A DNA stretch of 64,000 bases from Pirellulales bacterium. Lineage in GTDB: Bacteria; Planctomycetota; Planctomycetia; Pirellulales; JAEUIK01. The stretch spans positions 16,457 to 80,456 of the forward strand of contig JAIESQ010000060.1 of NCBI GenBank assembly GCA_019745975.1, read 5' to 3'. The position numbers were made by a program, and so were the translations under genes. Positions 42,481 through 49,915 of this stretch are shown piece by piece (the first letter of the stretch is position 1; the number at the start of each line of letters is the position of its first letter). Below the pieces are notes generated by a model. The model saw only the letters and a program-made list of their open reading frames with translations, made no database searches and was not told the origin of the DNA.

Positions 42481-43788
42481 TTATCCCGCCGCGGCGGGTG
42501 AAGCCGCGTGCCAGCCGTCGAACAGCACGGCGTCCTTCTGCACGACGACCACGCCATCGACGACCATCGCCGCGCTTTCCTCGTTCGAGGCCAGCAGCCG
42601 GCGATCGTTCATCACGCGCACGTTGCGGCCGATGCGGCAGTTCTTGTCGATGATCGCCCCTTCGATCACCGAACCTTCGCCGATGCCGATCGGTGGCCGG
42701 CCCGCGCGGCGATCGGCCTCGATCTCGGCGGGGGTCTGAAACTCGTCGGCCCCCATCAGGATCGAATCGCGGATCGTCACGCCGCGGCCAATCTGGCAGC
42801 GCAGCCCGATCACGCTGTTCTCGATCACCGCGCCGCTGTCGATCTGGCAGCCGTCGGAAATCAAGCTCCGTTTGATCGTCGCCCCATCGATGCGCGCGGG
42901 CGGCAAGAATCGGGCCCGCGTGTAAACCGGCTGGTCGGGCAAGTCGAGCCGAAACGGCGGATCGGGAGAGGCCAGCGCCAGGTTCGTCTTGTAAAACGAG
43001 CTGATCGTGCCGATGTCTTCCCAGTAACCGTCGAACAAGTACGCTTGCACGTGCCGCGCGCGGATCGAAGCCGGAAAGACCTCCTTGCCGAAGTCGTGGT
43101 AATCGGTTTTAGTCAGCACATCGATCAGCGCGTTGCGGTTGAACAGATAGATGCCCATGCTCGCCAGGCAGTCGCGGCCGCGGCTTTCGATGCCGTGCTG
43201 GTCGAGCCAAGCCGGCTCGGTGCGGACGTGGGACAGCTCGGCCGGCGTCTTCGGCTTTTCGAGAAAGCCGATCACGCGTCCGGTGTCGTTGATGCGCATG
43301 ATGCCCAGTCCGGCCGCTTCCGCCGCGTGCACCGGCAGCGTGGCGATCGACACATCGGCCCCCGAAGCCTGGTGCGTGGCCAGCATGTGCCGAAAATCCA
43401 TGTGATAGAGCTGGTCGCCCGAGAGGATCAGCACGTAGTCGATCCCCGGCTGCTGCAGGTAACGAATGTTTTGCCGCACGGCGTCGGCTGTCCCCTGATA
43501 CCAGTCGGCCGATTCGAGCGTTTGCTGGGCCGCCAGTAACTCGACGAAGCCGCCGCTGAACGAATCGAAGTTGTACGCCCGCCGAATGTGCCGGTGCAGG
43601 CTCACCGAGTTGAACTGGGTGAGCACGTAGATGCGGTTGAGCCCGCAGTGAATGCAGTTCGACAACGGAATGTCGATCAGGCGATACTTGCCGGCTACGG
43701 GCACGGCAGGCTTCGAGCGATACTTCGTCAGCGGAAACAGCCGCGTGCCTCGGCCACCACCGAGCACGAGCGCCAGACAGTTTTGCAT
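42481..43788 (-). CDS. glgC: glucose-1-phosphate adenylyltransferase
   Basis: GAGGAA lies five bases before ATG 43788, preferred over the frame start at 43839. The 435-residue protein opens LALVLGGGRGTRLFPLTKYRSKPAVP (NTP-binding signature), then YRLIDIPLSNCIHCG, GTADAVRQN, and ILSGDQLYHMD. The C-terminal part is a left-handed beta-helix-type repeat (SLISDGCQIDSGAVIENSVIG). The enzyme makes ADP-glucose from ATP and glucose 1-phosphate for glycogen synthesis. It is normally allosteric. It is divergent from the symporter gene. Confidence 0.93.
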   Translation of the reverse strand: MQNCLALVLGGGRGTRLFPLTKYRSKPAVPVAGKYRLIDIPLSNCIHCGLNRIYVLTQFNSVSLHRHIRRAYNFDSFSGGFVELLAAQQTLESADWYQGTADAVRQNIRYLQQPGIDYVLILSGDQLYHMDFRHMLATHQASGADVSIATLPVHAAEAAGLGIMRINDTGRVIGFLEKPKTPAELSHVRTEPAWLDQHGIESRGRDCLASMGIYLFNRNALIDVLTKTDYHDFGKEVFPASIRARHVQAYLFDGYWEDIGTISSFYKTNLALASPDPPFRLDLPDQPVYTRARFLPPARIDGATIKRSLISDGCQIDSGAVIENSVIGLRCQIGRGVTIRDSILMGADEFQTPAEIEADRRAGRPPIGIGEGSVIEGAIIDKNCRIGRNVRVMNDRRLLASNEESAAMVVDGVVVVQKDAVLFDGWHAASPAAAG

Positions 43789-43940
43789 GAGAATTCCTCG
43801 GCCCCAAAGCCGCGAACGCGGCGAATATGACTCGCTCATTTTCGGTTATCGAGCGAATCGACGCAAGGCGGGGCAGTGGGCGAGATATCGATTGCCGCCT
43901 ATCCCGCCTGCTGCCATCGCGTGCTACGATTGCCGCTACC

Positions 43941-45530
43941 ATGCCCGACGAAATCGTCAGTGTAGGTAGCGCCAGCAGCCTGGCGGTGATCGATATCGCG
44001 ATCATCGTCGCTTACATCGTCGGCATGCAGTTGGTAGGTATCTTCTACTCGCGCTACGTGCATTCGGCGGGCGATTTTTTTCTGGCAGGCAAAGCGCTGC
44101 CGTTCTGGGCGGTCGGCGTGTCGATCGTGGCCAGCGATATCGGCGCGATCGACCTGATCACAGGTTCGGGCGCCGCCTACAGGCATGGCGTGGCGCAGGC
44201 CAATTTCGATTGGATCGGCTCGGTGCCGGCTGTGCTCTTGGCGGCGTTCATTTTTCTGCCGTACTACTGGCGGGCCGGCGTCTACACCATCCCTGAGTTT
44301 CTCGGGCGCCGCTACAACGCCGGCGTGCAATGGCTGCAAGCCGTGATCTGGCTGGCCTTCATGGCGGTGAACGTTTCGCTGATGCTCTGGATGGCGTCGG
44401 TCGTGCTCAACACGGTCCTCGGCTGGAGTCCGCCTGTCGCGATCGCGGTCACTGCGGTCCTCGTCGGGCTGTATACCGTGACTGGCGGCCTCGCAGCCGT
44501 GGTGATGACCGACGTGCTGCAAGTGGTGGTGATGTTTGTTGGCGCCGGGGCACTCGTGGTGCTGAGCGTGTGGGATGCCGGCGGCTGGTCGCGGATGAGC
44601 CAGACGATACTCGATCAGCCGGGGACCACGCCCGACTACTTTACCCTCATGGTGCCGCACGGCGCGCAGACTCCATATCCGTGGACCGGCATCGTCTTTG
44701 GCCTTGGCATCGTGATGTCGACTGCCTACTTCGTCGGCAACCAGGCGATTTTGCAGCGCGCGCTGGGAGCCCGCAGCGAGTGGGACGCCAAAGCTGGCAT
44801 GATCGTCGCCGGCTTCTTGAAGCTCTTGATCCCGATGCTGATGTTCGTGCCGGGGATCGCAGCCCGGGCCTTGTATCCCGACCTGGCGAAGCCCGATAGC
44901 GCTGTCCCTACGTTAGTGCGCGACCTGATGCCTGCCGGGCTGCGCGGGCTGATGTTCGCGGCGTTTTTCGCGGCGCTGATGTCGAGCGTTGACTCCTATT
45001 TGAATTCCTGGACGACGGTCTTCATCTCCGACTTGTACAGTAAGTTTTACCGCCGCGTGGCCGGTCAGCCGCTGGGCGACTATCACGCGCTGGGTCTCAG
45101 CCGCTGGCTGACGGCGCTTTTGCTTGTAGGAGCGGCACTCTTCGCGCCAGTGATCGGGCGATTCGAAACGATCTACGTTGCCCTGCAGACGATCTTGTCC
45201 TTCTTTCAAGGGCCGACACTCGCCATTCTGCTGTTGGGCATCCTGTGGCGGCGCGCGACTGGTTGGGGCGGGCTCTTCGGGCTCGTGTGCGGTGTTTTTT
45301 TGACGATGATGCTGTCGTGGCTCGGCGGTGACGTCTTCCCTTCGGAGCGGCCCTTCTTGTTCGTGTCGTTCTGGTCGTTTTGGTGTACGCTGGCCGTGAC
45401 CGTGGTGGTTAGTTTGTTGACGAAGCCCGAGCCACCTGAAAAGCTGCGCGGGTTGGTCTACGGCGAAGTGCTCCGCGACCCGACCGCGCAAGCCCTGTTG
45501 GCCGAAAGGATGCGAACTGGCGATGGCTGA
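43941..45530 (+). CDS. sodium:solute symporter (SSS family)
   Basis: I choose ATG 43941 (MPDEIVSVG) because the upstream frame is basic and unlike the family. The 529-residue protein has 13-14 membrane segments with SSS motifs: DFFLAGKALPFWAVGVSIVASDIGAI near the start, GAAYRHGVAQANFDWIG, and later GLRGLMFAAFFAALMSSVDSYLNSW with the Ser/Asp sodium-site pattern. The substrate is not clear; the GH35-like glycosidase downstream makes a sugar possible. The next gene overlaps by 8 bp (ATG 45523), forming an operon. Confidence 0.9.
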   Translation: MPDEIVSVGSASSLAVIDIAIIVAYIVGMQLVGIFYSRYVHSAGDFFLAGKALPFWAVGVSIVASDIGAIDLITGSGAAYRHGVAQANFDWIGSVPAVLLAAFIFLPYYWRAGVYTIPEFLGRRYNAGVQWLQAVIWLAFMAVNVSLMLWMASVVLNTVLGWSPPVAIAVTAVLVGLYTVTGGLAAVVMTDVLQVVVMFVGAGALVVLSVWDAGGWSRMSQTILDQPGTTPDYFTLMVPHGAQTPYPWTGIVFGLGIVMSTAYFVGNQAILQRALGARSEWDAKAGMIVAGFLKLLIPMLMFVPGIAARALYPDLAKPDSAVPTLVRDLMPAGLRGLMFAAFFAALMSSVDSYLNSWTTVFISDLYSKFYRRVAGQPLGDYHALGLSRWLTALLLVGAALFAPVIGRFETIYVALQTILSFFQGPTLAILLLGILWRRATGWGGLFGLVCGVFLTMMLSWLGGDVFPSERPFLFVSFWSFWCTLAVTVVVSLLTKPEPPEKLRGLVYGEVLRDPTAQALLAERMRTGDG

Positions 45531-45849
45531 CGCACTGGAAACCTCGGGCGAACCGCAGTTGAACGAAGTCGACTGGGCCGATCGCCTGGAAGACTTGCGG
45601 CTGGCGATCGCGGCGCCGCTGCGCGCCCTGCACGCGCCGCTCGACCAGTGGCTCGACAGCCTGCCAATGTGGGTGGCGCAGGTGTGCGCGATCGGGCTGT
45701 TCGTCGTCGCCGGATTGTGGGTGCTGACATTGTCGCGCGACTTCGTTTATTTGGGATCGCCGACAAAGTCGCGGTGGCGCGATCTGCGGCTGTGGTCGAT
45801 CGCGCTCTTGTTGCCGTACATCGCGGTCTACTGGTGGTTGGGAAGGTAG
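45523..45849 (+). CDS. small membrane protein of the symporter operon
   Basis: The ATG overlaps the symporter's last codons by 8 bp, showing translational coupling. The 108-residue product has an acidic N-terminus, an amphipathic stretch (LRALHAPLDQWLDSLP), one membrane segment (VAQVCAIGLFVVAGLWVLTL), a charged loop (RDFVYLGSPTKSRWRD) and a second membrane segment ending YWWLGR. No family is named. The position suggests a symporter accessory subunit, which is inference only. Confidence 0.8.
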   Translation: MADALETSGEPQLNEVDWADRLEDLRLAIAAPLRALHAPLDQWLDSLPMWVAQVCAIGLFVVAGLWVLTLSRDFVYLGSPTKSRWRDLRLWSIALLLPYIAVYWWLGR

Positions 45850-45856
45850 CGATCTG

Positions 45857-46156
45857 ATGGACCGAACCGACTATCGCCAGCGCGACGCCGCGTCGTTCTT
45901 AATGCTCGGCGCGTTCTTCGCCGTGATGGGGTCGCTTGTGCTCGTCGGCACGTTCTGGACTCTCGAGCGCTGGCACGCGATGGTCGTCAATCTCGCGGCC
46001 GGGGTGATCCTGCTGGCGATCGGCCTGGCGATGCTGGCCTTGGGAGCCCGCGCGCGGCGGCGCCTCATAGTTGACGGCAGCTTCCCGTCAAACTCGGCAC
46101 CGCTGAACAAGCCAGCAGTGGCACACAACGATCGGCCGGGCGCATCGCAATCATGA
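45857..46156 (+). CDS. small membrane protein, symporter operon
   Basis: The 99-residue protein starts seven bases after the previous gene. It has two membrane segments (FLMLGAFFAVMGSLVLVGTFW and HAMVVNLAAGVILLAIGLAMLAL) and an Arg cluster. The last 20 residues (from SFPSNSAPLNKPAVAH) are encoded across a half family-A repeat at 46096-46117, so the natural C-terminus may have been replaced. The stop overlaps the next start by 4 bp (ATGA). Confidence 0.75.
   Translation: MDRTDYRQRDAASFLMLGAFFAVMGSLVLVGTFWTLERWHAMVVNLAAGVILLAIGLAMLALGARARRRLIVDGSFPSNSAPLNKPAVAHNDRPGASQS
46096..46117. repeat. family-A half copy in coding sequence
   Basis: AACAAGCCAGCAGTGGCACAC matches the right arm of family A and encodes the C-terminal residues of the small membrane protein. 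Confidence 0.55.
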
Positions 46157-46752
46157 CGGCGCTAGTGCCGGCCGTGTCGCGCGACGAAGCGCTGCGCCGC
46201 TTGGCGCGCCGCGGTTGGCGACGCTTGTTCGCCCGCGCGCCGCGCGACGAACACCTCGAGCTGGTCTACCTTCCTCGCTACCAAATCGCCCTCGTGCCCT
46301 CGGTGAATGAGGGTGGTCTTCGCCAGGGTGCCGCTGCTGGCTTGTCCAGCAGTGGTTGTGTGGCATTTGTCGGCGCGTATGAAGGAGATGTCGGGATCTT
46401 CGATCTCGCGGGCCTTACGTATCTGGCCGCCGATCCTGCCGAACGCTTCGCGCCGCGCTTGTCGACCGACGAGGCGCTGCACTTCGCGCGGCAGCGCGTG
46501 CAGCGCGCGGCGCTGGCGTCGACTCGTCCACATGAACGACTGACGATCGTCGAGCCACCGCGGATCGAGCTCGTTTACTACCCTTACTGGGCCTACTATT
46601 TCCGCCGTTGCGCCGGTATGCTGGACGCCGCGTTGCTCGACGCGGTCACGGGCTCGCGCGCCGGCCCGCAACTTACGCGTGCCCTCCTGGCGGCGCTGGC
46701 CACCAATCAAGGCATCGCTCGAGCTAGCGCGCGGGACAAGTCCCGCGGCTAA
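46153..46752 (+). CDS. protein of unknown function, symporter operon, repeat-modified
   Basis: ATG 46153 overlaps the previous stop (ATGA), so the gene is coupled to the operon. The 199-residue product is Arg/Ala-rich and soluble, with LELVYLPRYQIALVPS and RIELVYYPYWAYYFRR as the only aromatic-rich, conserved-looking parts. I recognise no family. Bases 46326-46354 are a half family-A hairpin translated in frame (RQGAAAGLSSSG), and the last nine residues and stop come from a family-B half copy. The ancestral protein was therefore probably different at both places. Confidence 0.7.
   Translation: MTALVPAVSRDEALRRLARRGWRRLFARAPRDEHLELVYLPRYQIALVPSVNEGGLRQGAAAGLSSSGCVAFVGAYEGDVGIFDLAGLTYLAADPAERFAPRLSTDEALHFARQRVQRAALASTRPHERLTIVEPPRIELVYYPYWAYYFRRCAGMLDAALLDAVTGSRAGPQLTRALLAALATNQGIARASARDKSRG
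46326..46354. repeat. family-A half palindrome inside a gene
   Basis: GGGTGCCGCTGCTGGC followed by TTGTCCAGCAGTGG forms the typical hairpin and is in frame in the host gene. Confidence 0.65.
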
Positions 46753-46753
46753 C
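46720..46753. repeat. family-B half copy supplying a stop codon
   Basis: CGAGCTAGCGCGCGGGACAA followed by GTCCCGCGGCTAAC is the right half of family B. Its TAA ends the upstream gene at 46752. Confidence 0.7.
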
Positions 46754-46765
46754 TTTCTGAAGCTT

Positions 46766-46857
46766 TGTAGGGTGCGTGGAACGCACCGACGATTTTGCGT
46801 GGCGCAACGCACTTTATCTCGCGTGCCTGAACATTGGTGTGCTGCGCACACCCTACA
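46766..46857. repeat. family-C composite palindromic element
   Basis: TGTAGGGTG and CACCCTACA are inverted ends, with hairpins GGTGCGTGGAACGCACC and GGTGTGCTGCGCACACC. Length is 92 bp. CTCCGCGGCTAAC, a family-B end, follows at 46861-46873, so two families are stacked. Confidence 0.75.
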
Positions 46858-46905
46858 AGCTCCGCGGCTAACTTTTCGCTCACTTCGACACACGGCTTTC
46901 ACACC

Positions 46906-49212
46906 ATGCCTGATATTTCTTATCGCGACGGTCGCTTTTGGCGCGACGGCTCTCCGTTTTTTCTGATTGCCGCCGACTATCCGTACTTCCGCGATCGGCG
47001 CGACAACTGGCAGGATCGCCTCGAAAAACAGCAAGCGGCCGGCGTCAACACGATCACGTTCTACATTCCCTGGCGGCACCATCTGCGTTTCGACGAGCGG
47101 GGGAACCGCTTCTACGATTTCGACGGCCGCACCAAGGACAGCCGCGACGTGATCGGCTACATGCAACGCATCGAAGCGCTGGGGCTATACATGATCGTCA
47201 AGCCAGGGCCGTTCATTCATTCGGAATTGAACATCGGCGGCCTGCCCGACCTCGTTTCGCCAAGCTTCAACCGGGCGATGCCAGCGGCGCGGCGTCATCA
47301 CGGCCGGCCGGCGTTCTGGAGCTACGACGCCAGTATTTTGCCGGCGGCGCTCGAACCGAAGTTCGACGACCTGGCCCGCGAGTGGCTGGAAACGGTGAGC
47401 GAAGTGATCCGCCCCTTCGTGCGACCTGGCGGGCCGGTGATCGCGCTGCAACCGAACGACGAGACGCTTTACTGCACGTCGAACGATCCCCCCTGGCAGA
47501 TTGGCTACGAACCGTCGGGCGTGCGCTACTATCAGAAATTGTTGGCCGAGCGCTACGGCGATCTGGCCAATTACAACCGGGTGCACGGCACAGAACACCA
47601 GGCGCTCGAGTTCGCCGAGCCGCCGCGGCTGGCCGATCTGGGATTCAACGTCGGTGGCGCGACTGCTTCGCCAGGTGACGGATCGTCGGGCGGTGCCCCC
47701 TCACCCCCAACCCCTGCAATTTCGGGCGTGGACCCGCAAGCGGTCCACGCGGCCCCACCAGGGGAGAGGGGAGTATCCGCAATCGCCCGGCGCGAAGACC
47801 TCCTTCGCTATGTCGATTGGGCCGAGTATCAGTGGCGGCTGCGGCGCGACATCTACGTGCGCTACAAGCAATACCTCGATATCGACTTGCCGTACTTGAC
47901 GAACTACGCCGGCATCACGCCGCCGATTGTCGAGAACGTGCCCGATCACAAGGATCACGCCAGCGAGAAGATCCCGGCGGAGTTGGCGCCGCAGTATCCG
48001 GAGTGGTGGTTCGCGATGAATCGCATCGAGCGCGACGCCGCCGACTATCACTACGGCATGATTAGCTGGCTGGGCGTGGCGGCCTACGATCGCGACGTGT
48101 TCGATCGCTACATCAACACGGCCCGGCGCGCCCGCGGTATCAACATGGAGGAAAACTGGGGCTTCGGCACGCTCTACGACCACCGTAGCCGCTACCCGGT
48201 GGTGCCGTTCTTTCAAACCTTGGCCTCGGTGGCGGGCGGAGCGACCGGCTACGTGATCTTCACCTGCGTGAACACCGAGTACTGGGACCCATCGCTCGAT
48301 CGCATCACCAAGTTGCAGTGCAACACGTTTCCGTCGCACGCGCCGATCGACGAGCATGGCGTCTGCCACCCGATGTACGACACGGCCTGTCTGCTCAACC
48401 GCTGGTTCGCCAAGCATGGCAACGATTTTCTCCAGGCCGAAGTCGAATTCGACTGCGCGTACTTGCTCTACGCGCCGTACGCGGCGATTTCGTCCTGGAT
48501 TCCCGACGAGCGCTACTGGACGCTGGCGGACGCCGGCATCCCGCGCTGCGGCCGGCAAGGCTTCGAGGAGTTCTCGCGCTCGTTGCAGCAGGCGGGCTAC
48601 GCGCCAGCGATGTTCGAACTCGACGCGGCGCCGCCCAAGTATTTCGACAAACCGCGGGCGCTGGCCTTTCACTCGGCGTTCTTTCTGGATGCTGACAGCC
48701 AGGAGCGGCTGGCGGCGTTCATCGAGGGCGGTGGCCGGCTGTTCATCTCCGGCGACTTGCCGACAGTCGACCTTACCTGGCGGACCTACACGCGCTTGAA
48801 AGAGGCGGTCGAACGAGCCGTGCAGCGTGGCGCGGCGGAAGTCGCTTATCAGCGCGAGAACCTGTTTGCCGACGGGCGATTCGCCGAGCGGTTAAACAGC
48901 GCCGGCATCGAGCCGAACGTGCGCACCAGCCCCGACCTGCGGGCCCACGTCTACCGCAACGGCGACGATTACTTCGTGTTTTTCTTCAACTTCGACGTGG
49001 CTGGCCGGTACGAGAAGTTCATCGAGTTCTACGACTACCGGCTGGACCTTGTCGTCGGCTCGAAGACTAGTGGCGTCGTGCGCGTCACCGATGATCGCCT
49101 GGCCGGCTGGCTCGTCAAAGCGCGCAACGAGGTCGAGGATATCTCCGACCACGTGCGCATTCGCCTCGGCGACCAGATGATCGAGGGCACGGGCGACTTC
49201 AGCTCGGAGTAG
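46906..49212 (+). CDS. GH35-like beta-galactosidase-type glycosidase
   Basis: I use ATG 46906; the earlier frame start lies in repeat DNA. The 768-residue protein opens with GH35-type strands: GVNTITFYIPWRHH, FDGRTKDSRDVIGYMQRIEALGLYMIVKPGPFIHSELNIGGLPDLV. The acid/base region reads GGPVIALQPNDETLYC; the usual Asn-Glu pair appears as Asp-Glu, so the Glu is kept but its neighbour differs. Bases 47696-47773 are a repeat translated as a Pro/Gly-rich insert. No signal peptide is seen, so it may be cytoplasmic and act on sugar imported by the upstream symporter (inference). Confidence 0.8.
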   Translation: MPDISYRDGRFWRDGSPFFLIAADYPYFRDRRDNWQDRLEKQQAAGVNTITFYIPWRHHLRFDERGNRFYDFDGRTKDSRDVIGYMQRIEALGLYMIVKPGPFIHSELNIGGLPDLVSPSFNRAMPAARRHHGRPAFWSYDASILPAALEPKFDDLAREWLETVSEVIRPFVRPGGPVIALQPNDETLYCTSNDPPWQIGYEPSGVRYYQKLLAERYGDLANYNRVHGTEHQALEFAEPPRLADLGFNVGGATASPGDGSSGGAPSPPTPAISGVDPQAVHAAPPGERGVSAIARREDLLRYVDWAEYQWRLRRDIYVRYKQYLDIDLPYLTNYAGITPPIVENVPDHKDHASEKIPAELAPQYPEWWFAMNRIERDAADYHYGMISWLGVAAYDRDVFDRYINTARRARGINMEENWGFGTLYDHRSRYPVVPFFQTLASVAGGATGYVIFTCVNTEYWDPSLDRITKLQCNTFPSHAPIDEHGVCHPMYDTACLLNRWFAKHGNDFLQAEVEFDCAYLLYAPYAAISSWIPDERYWTLADAGIPRCGRQGFEEFSRSLQQAGYAPAMFELDAAPPKYFDKPRALAFHSAFFLDADSQERLAAFIEGGGRLFISGDLPTVDLTWRTYTRLKEAVERAVQRGAAEVAYQRENLFADGRFAERLNSAGIEPNVRTSPDLRAHVYRNGDDYFVFFFNFDVAGRYEKFIEFYDYRLDLVVGSKTSGVVRVTDDRLAGWLVKARNEVEDISDHVRIRLGDQMIEGTGDFSSE
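47696..47773. repeat. palindromic repeat inserted in the glycosidase gene
   Basis: CCCCCTCACCCCCAACCCCT and AGGGGAGAGGGGAG form the outer arms. The inner hairpin is GCGTGGACCC / GGTCCACGC, as in the nested hairpin at 38148-38294. It is read in frame (SPPTPAISGVDPQAVH). Confidence 0.65.
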
Positions 49213-49237
49213 CCGTCGGCGACCGACTTGCAAACTT

Positions 49238-49345
49238 GTTAGCCGCGGGACTTGTCCCGCGCGCCAGCTCGTTCGGTATCGCGTCCACTACATGTTCGAG
49301 ACGACGTCGCGCCCGCTAGCGCGCGGAGTGAACTCCGCGGCTAAC
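49238..49345. repeat. family-B composite palindromic element
   Basis: The outer ends are GTTAGCCGCGG and CCGCGGCTAAC, with hairpins CGGGACTTGTCCCG and CGGAGTGAACTCCG. Length is 108 bp. It separates the convergent glycosidase and alpha-CTD genes. Confidence 0.8.
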
Positions 49346-49354
49346 AAGCTGACA

Positions 49355-49636
49355 CTACCGACCGACCGTCGCCAGCCGGGGCATCACCCGCTGCCGATAG
49401 AAGCCGATCCCTTCCAGCGATTTGTACACCTCTTCGAGGGTCTTCTCGCCGAAGTTCGAGATCCCCAGCAGATCGTCGCGCGAGCAATGCAGCAGGTCGT
49501 TGACCGTGAAGATGCCTCGTTCCTCGAGGCAGTTGGTCGTCCGCACCGAGAGCCCGATCTCGGCCGTGCTCATGGCCAACCGCTCTTGCATCTGCCGGGC
49601 GTGTGTTTCCGCGGTGCTCAACGGAATGCGGGTCAT
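49355..49636 (-). CDS. stand-alone RNA polymerase alpha C-terminal-domain protein
   Basis: GGGAGGGGACC directly precedes ATG 49636, chosen over the longer frame to 49726. The 93-residue product has a short N-terminal helix and an alpha-CTD (helix-hairpin-helix) core: EIGLSVRTTNCLEERGIFTV, DLLHCSRDDLLGISNFGEKTLEEV and KSLEGIGF. In full-length RpoA this domain contacts UP-element DNA and activators. Here there is no N-terminal assembly domain, so it may act as a DNA-binding or polymerase-associated regulator; the stand-alone form is known in planctomycetes. It is divergent from pcrA. Confidence 0.85.
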   Translation of the reverse strand: MTRIPLSTAETHARQMQERLAMSTAEIGLSVRTTNCLEERGIFTVNDLLHCSRDDLLGISNFGEKTLEEVYKSLEGIGFYRQRVMPRLATVGR

Positions 49637-49817
49637 GGTCCCCTCCCTGGAAAAACCAAAAACCGAAGCGAAACTCTCCAAGTCGTTCGTGACTCGGCGG
49701 CACTGGGAAGAAATATATCGCGGCACTGGCAGTGGCGCGCCAGCTTGGCGCGATTTTTCGCCGAATGATGCACTGCTAGCGCCAGCACTCAGAAGCGCTC
49801 TGCGCGCTTGGATAAGA

Positions 49818-49838
49818 CCAGGGGTGGCAACCCCTGGG
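49818..49838. repeat. single hairpin repeat
   Basis: CCAGGGGTGGCAACCCCTGG is a perfect hairpin in the spacer upstream of pcrA. It resembles the loose-hairpin repeats elsewhere but has no partner arm. Confidence 0.4.
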
Positions 49839-49901
49839 CTTGACGCGATCTACGCCCCGCGGTGATCCGACCGACAGGTACATCCGTCCACCAGTGCCCG
49901 C

Positions 49902-49907
49902 TATAAT
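49902..49907 (+). promoter_or_regulatory. -10 box directly before pcrA start
   Basis: A perfect TATAAT ends eight bases before ATG 49916, so transcription would start at or next to the A of the start codon. The -35 region (TACATC at 49879-49884) is weak. This suggests a leaderless mRNA. Confidence 0.5.
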
Positions 49908-49915
49908 ACACTTCG

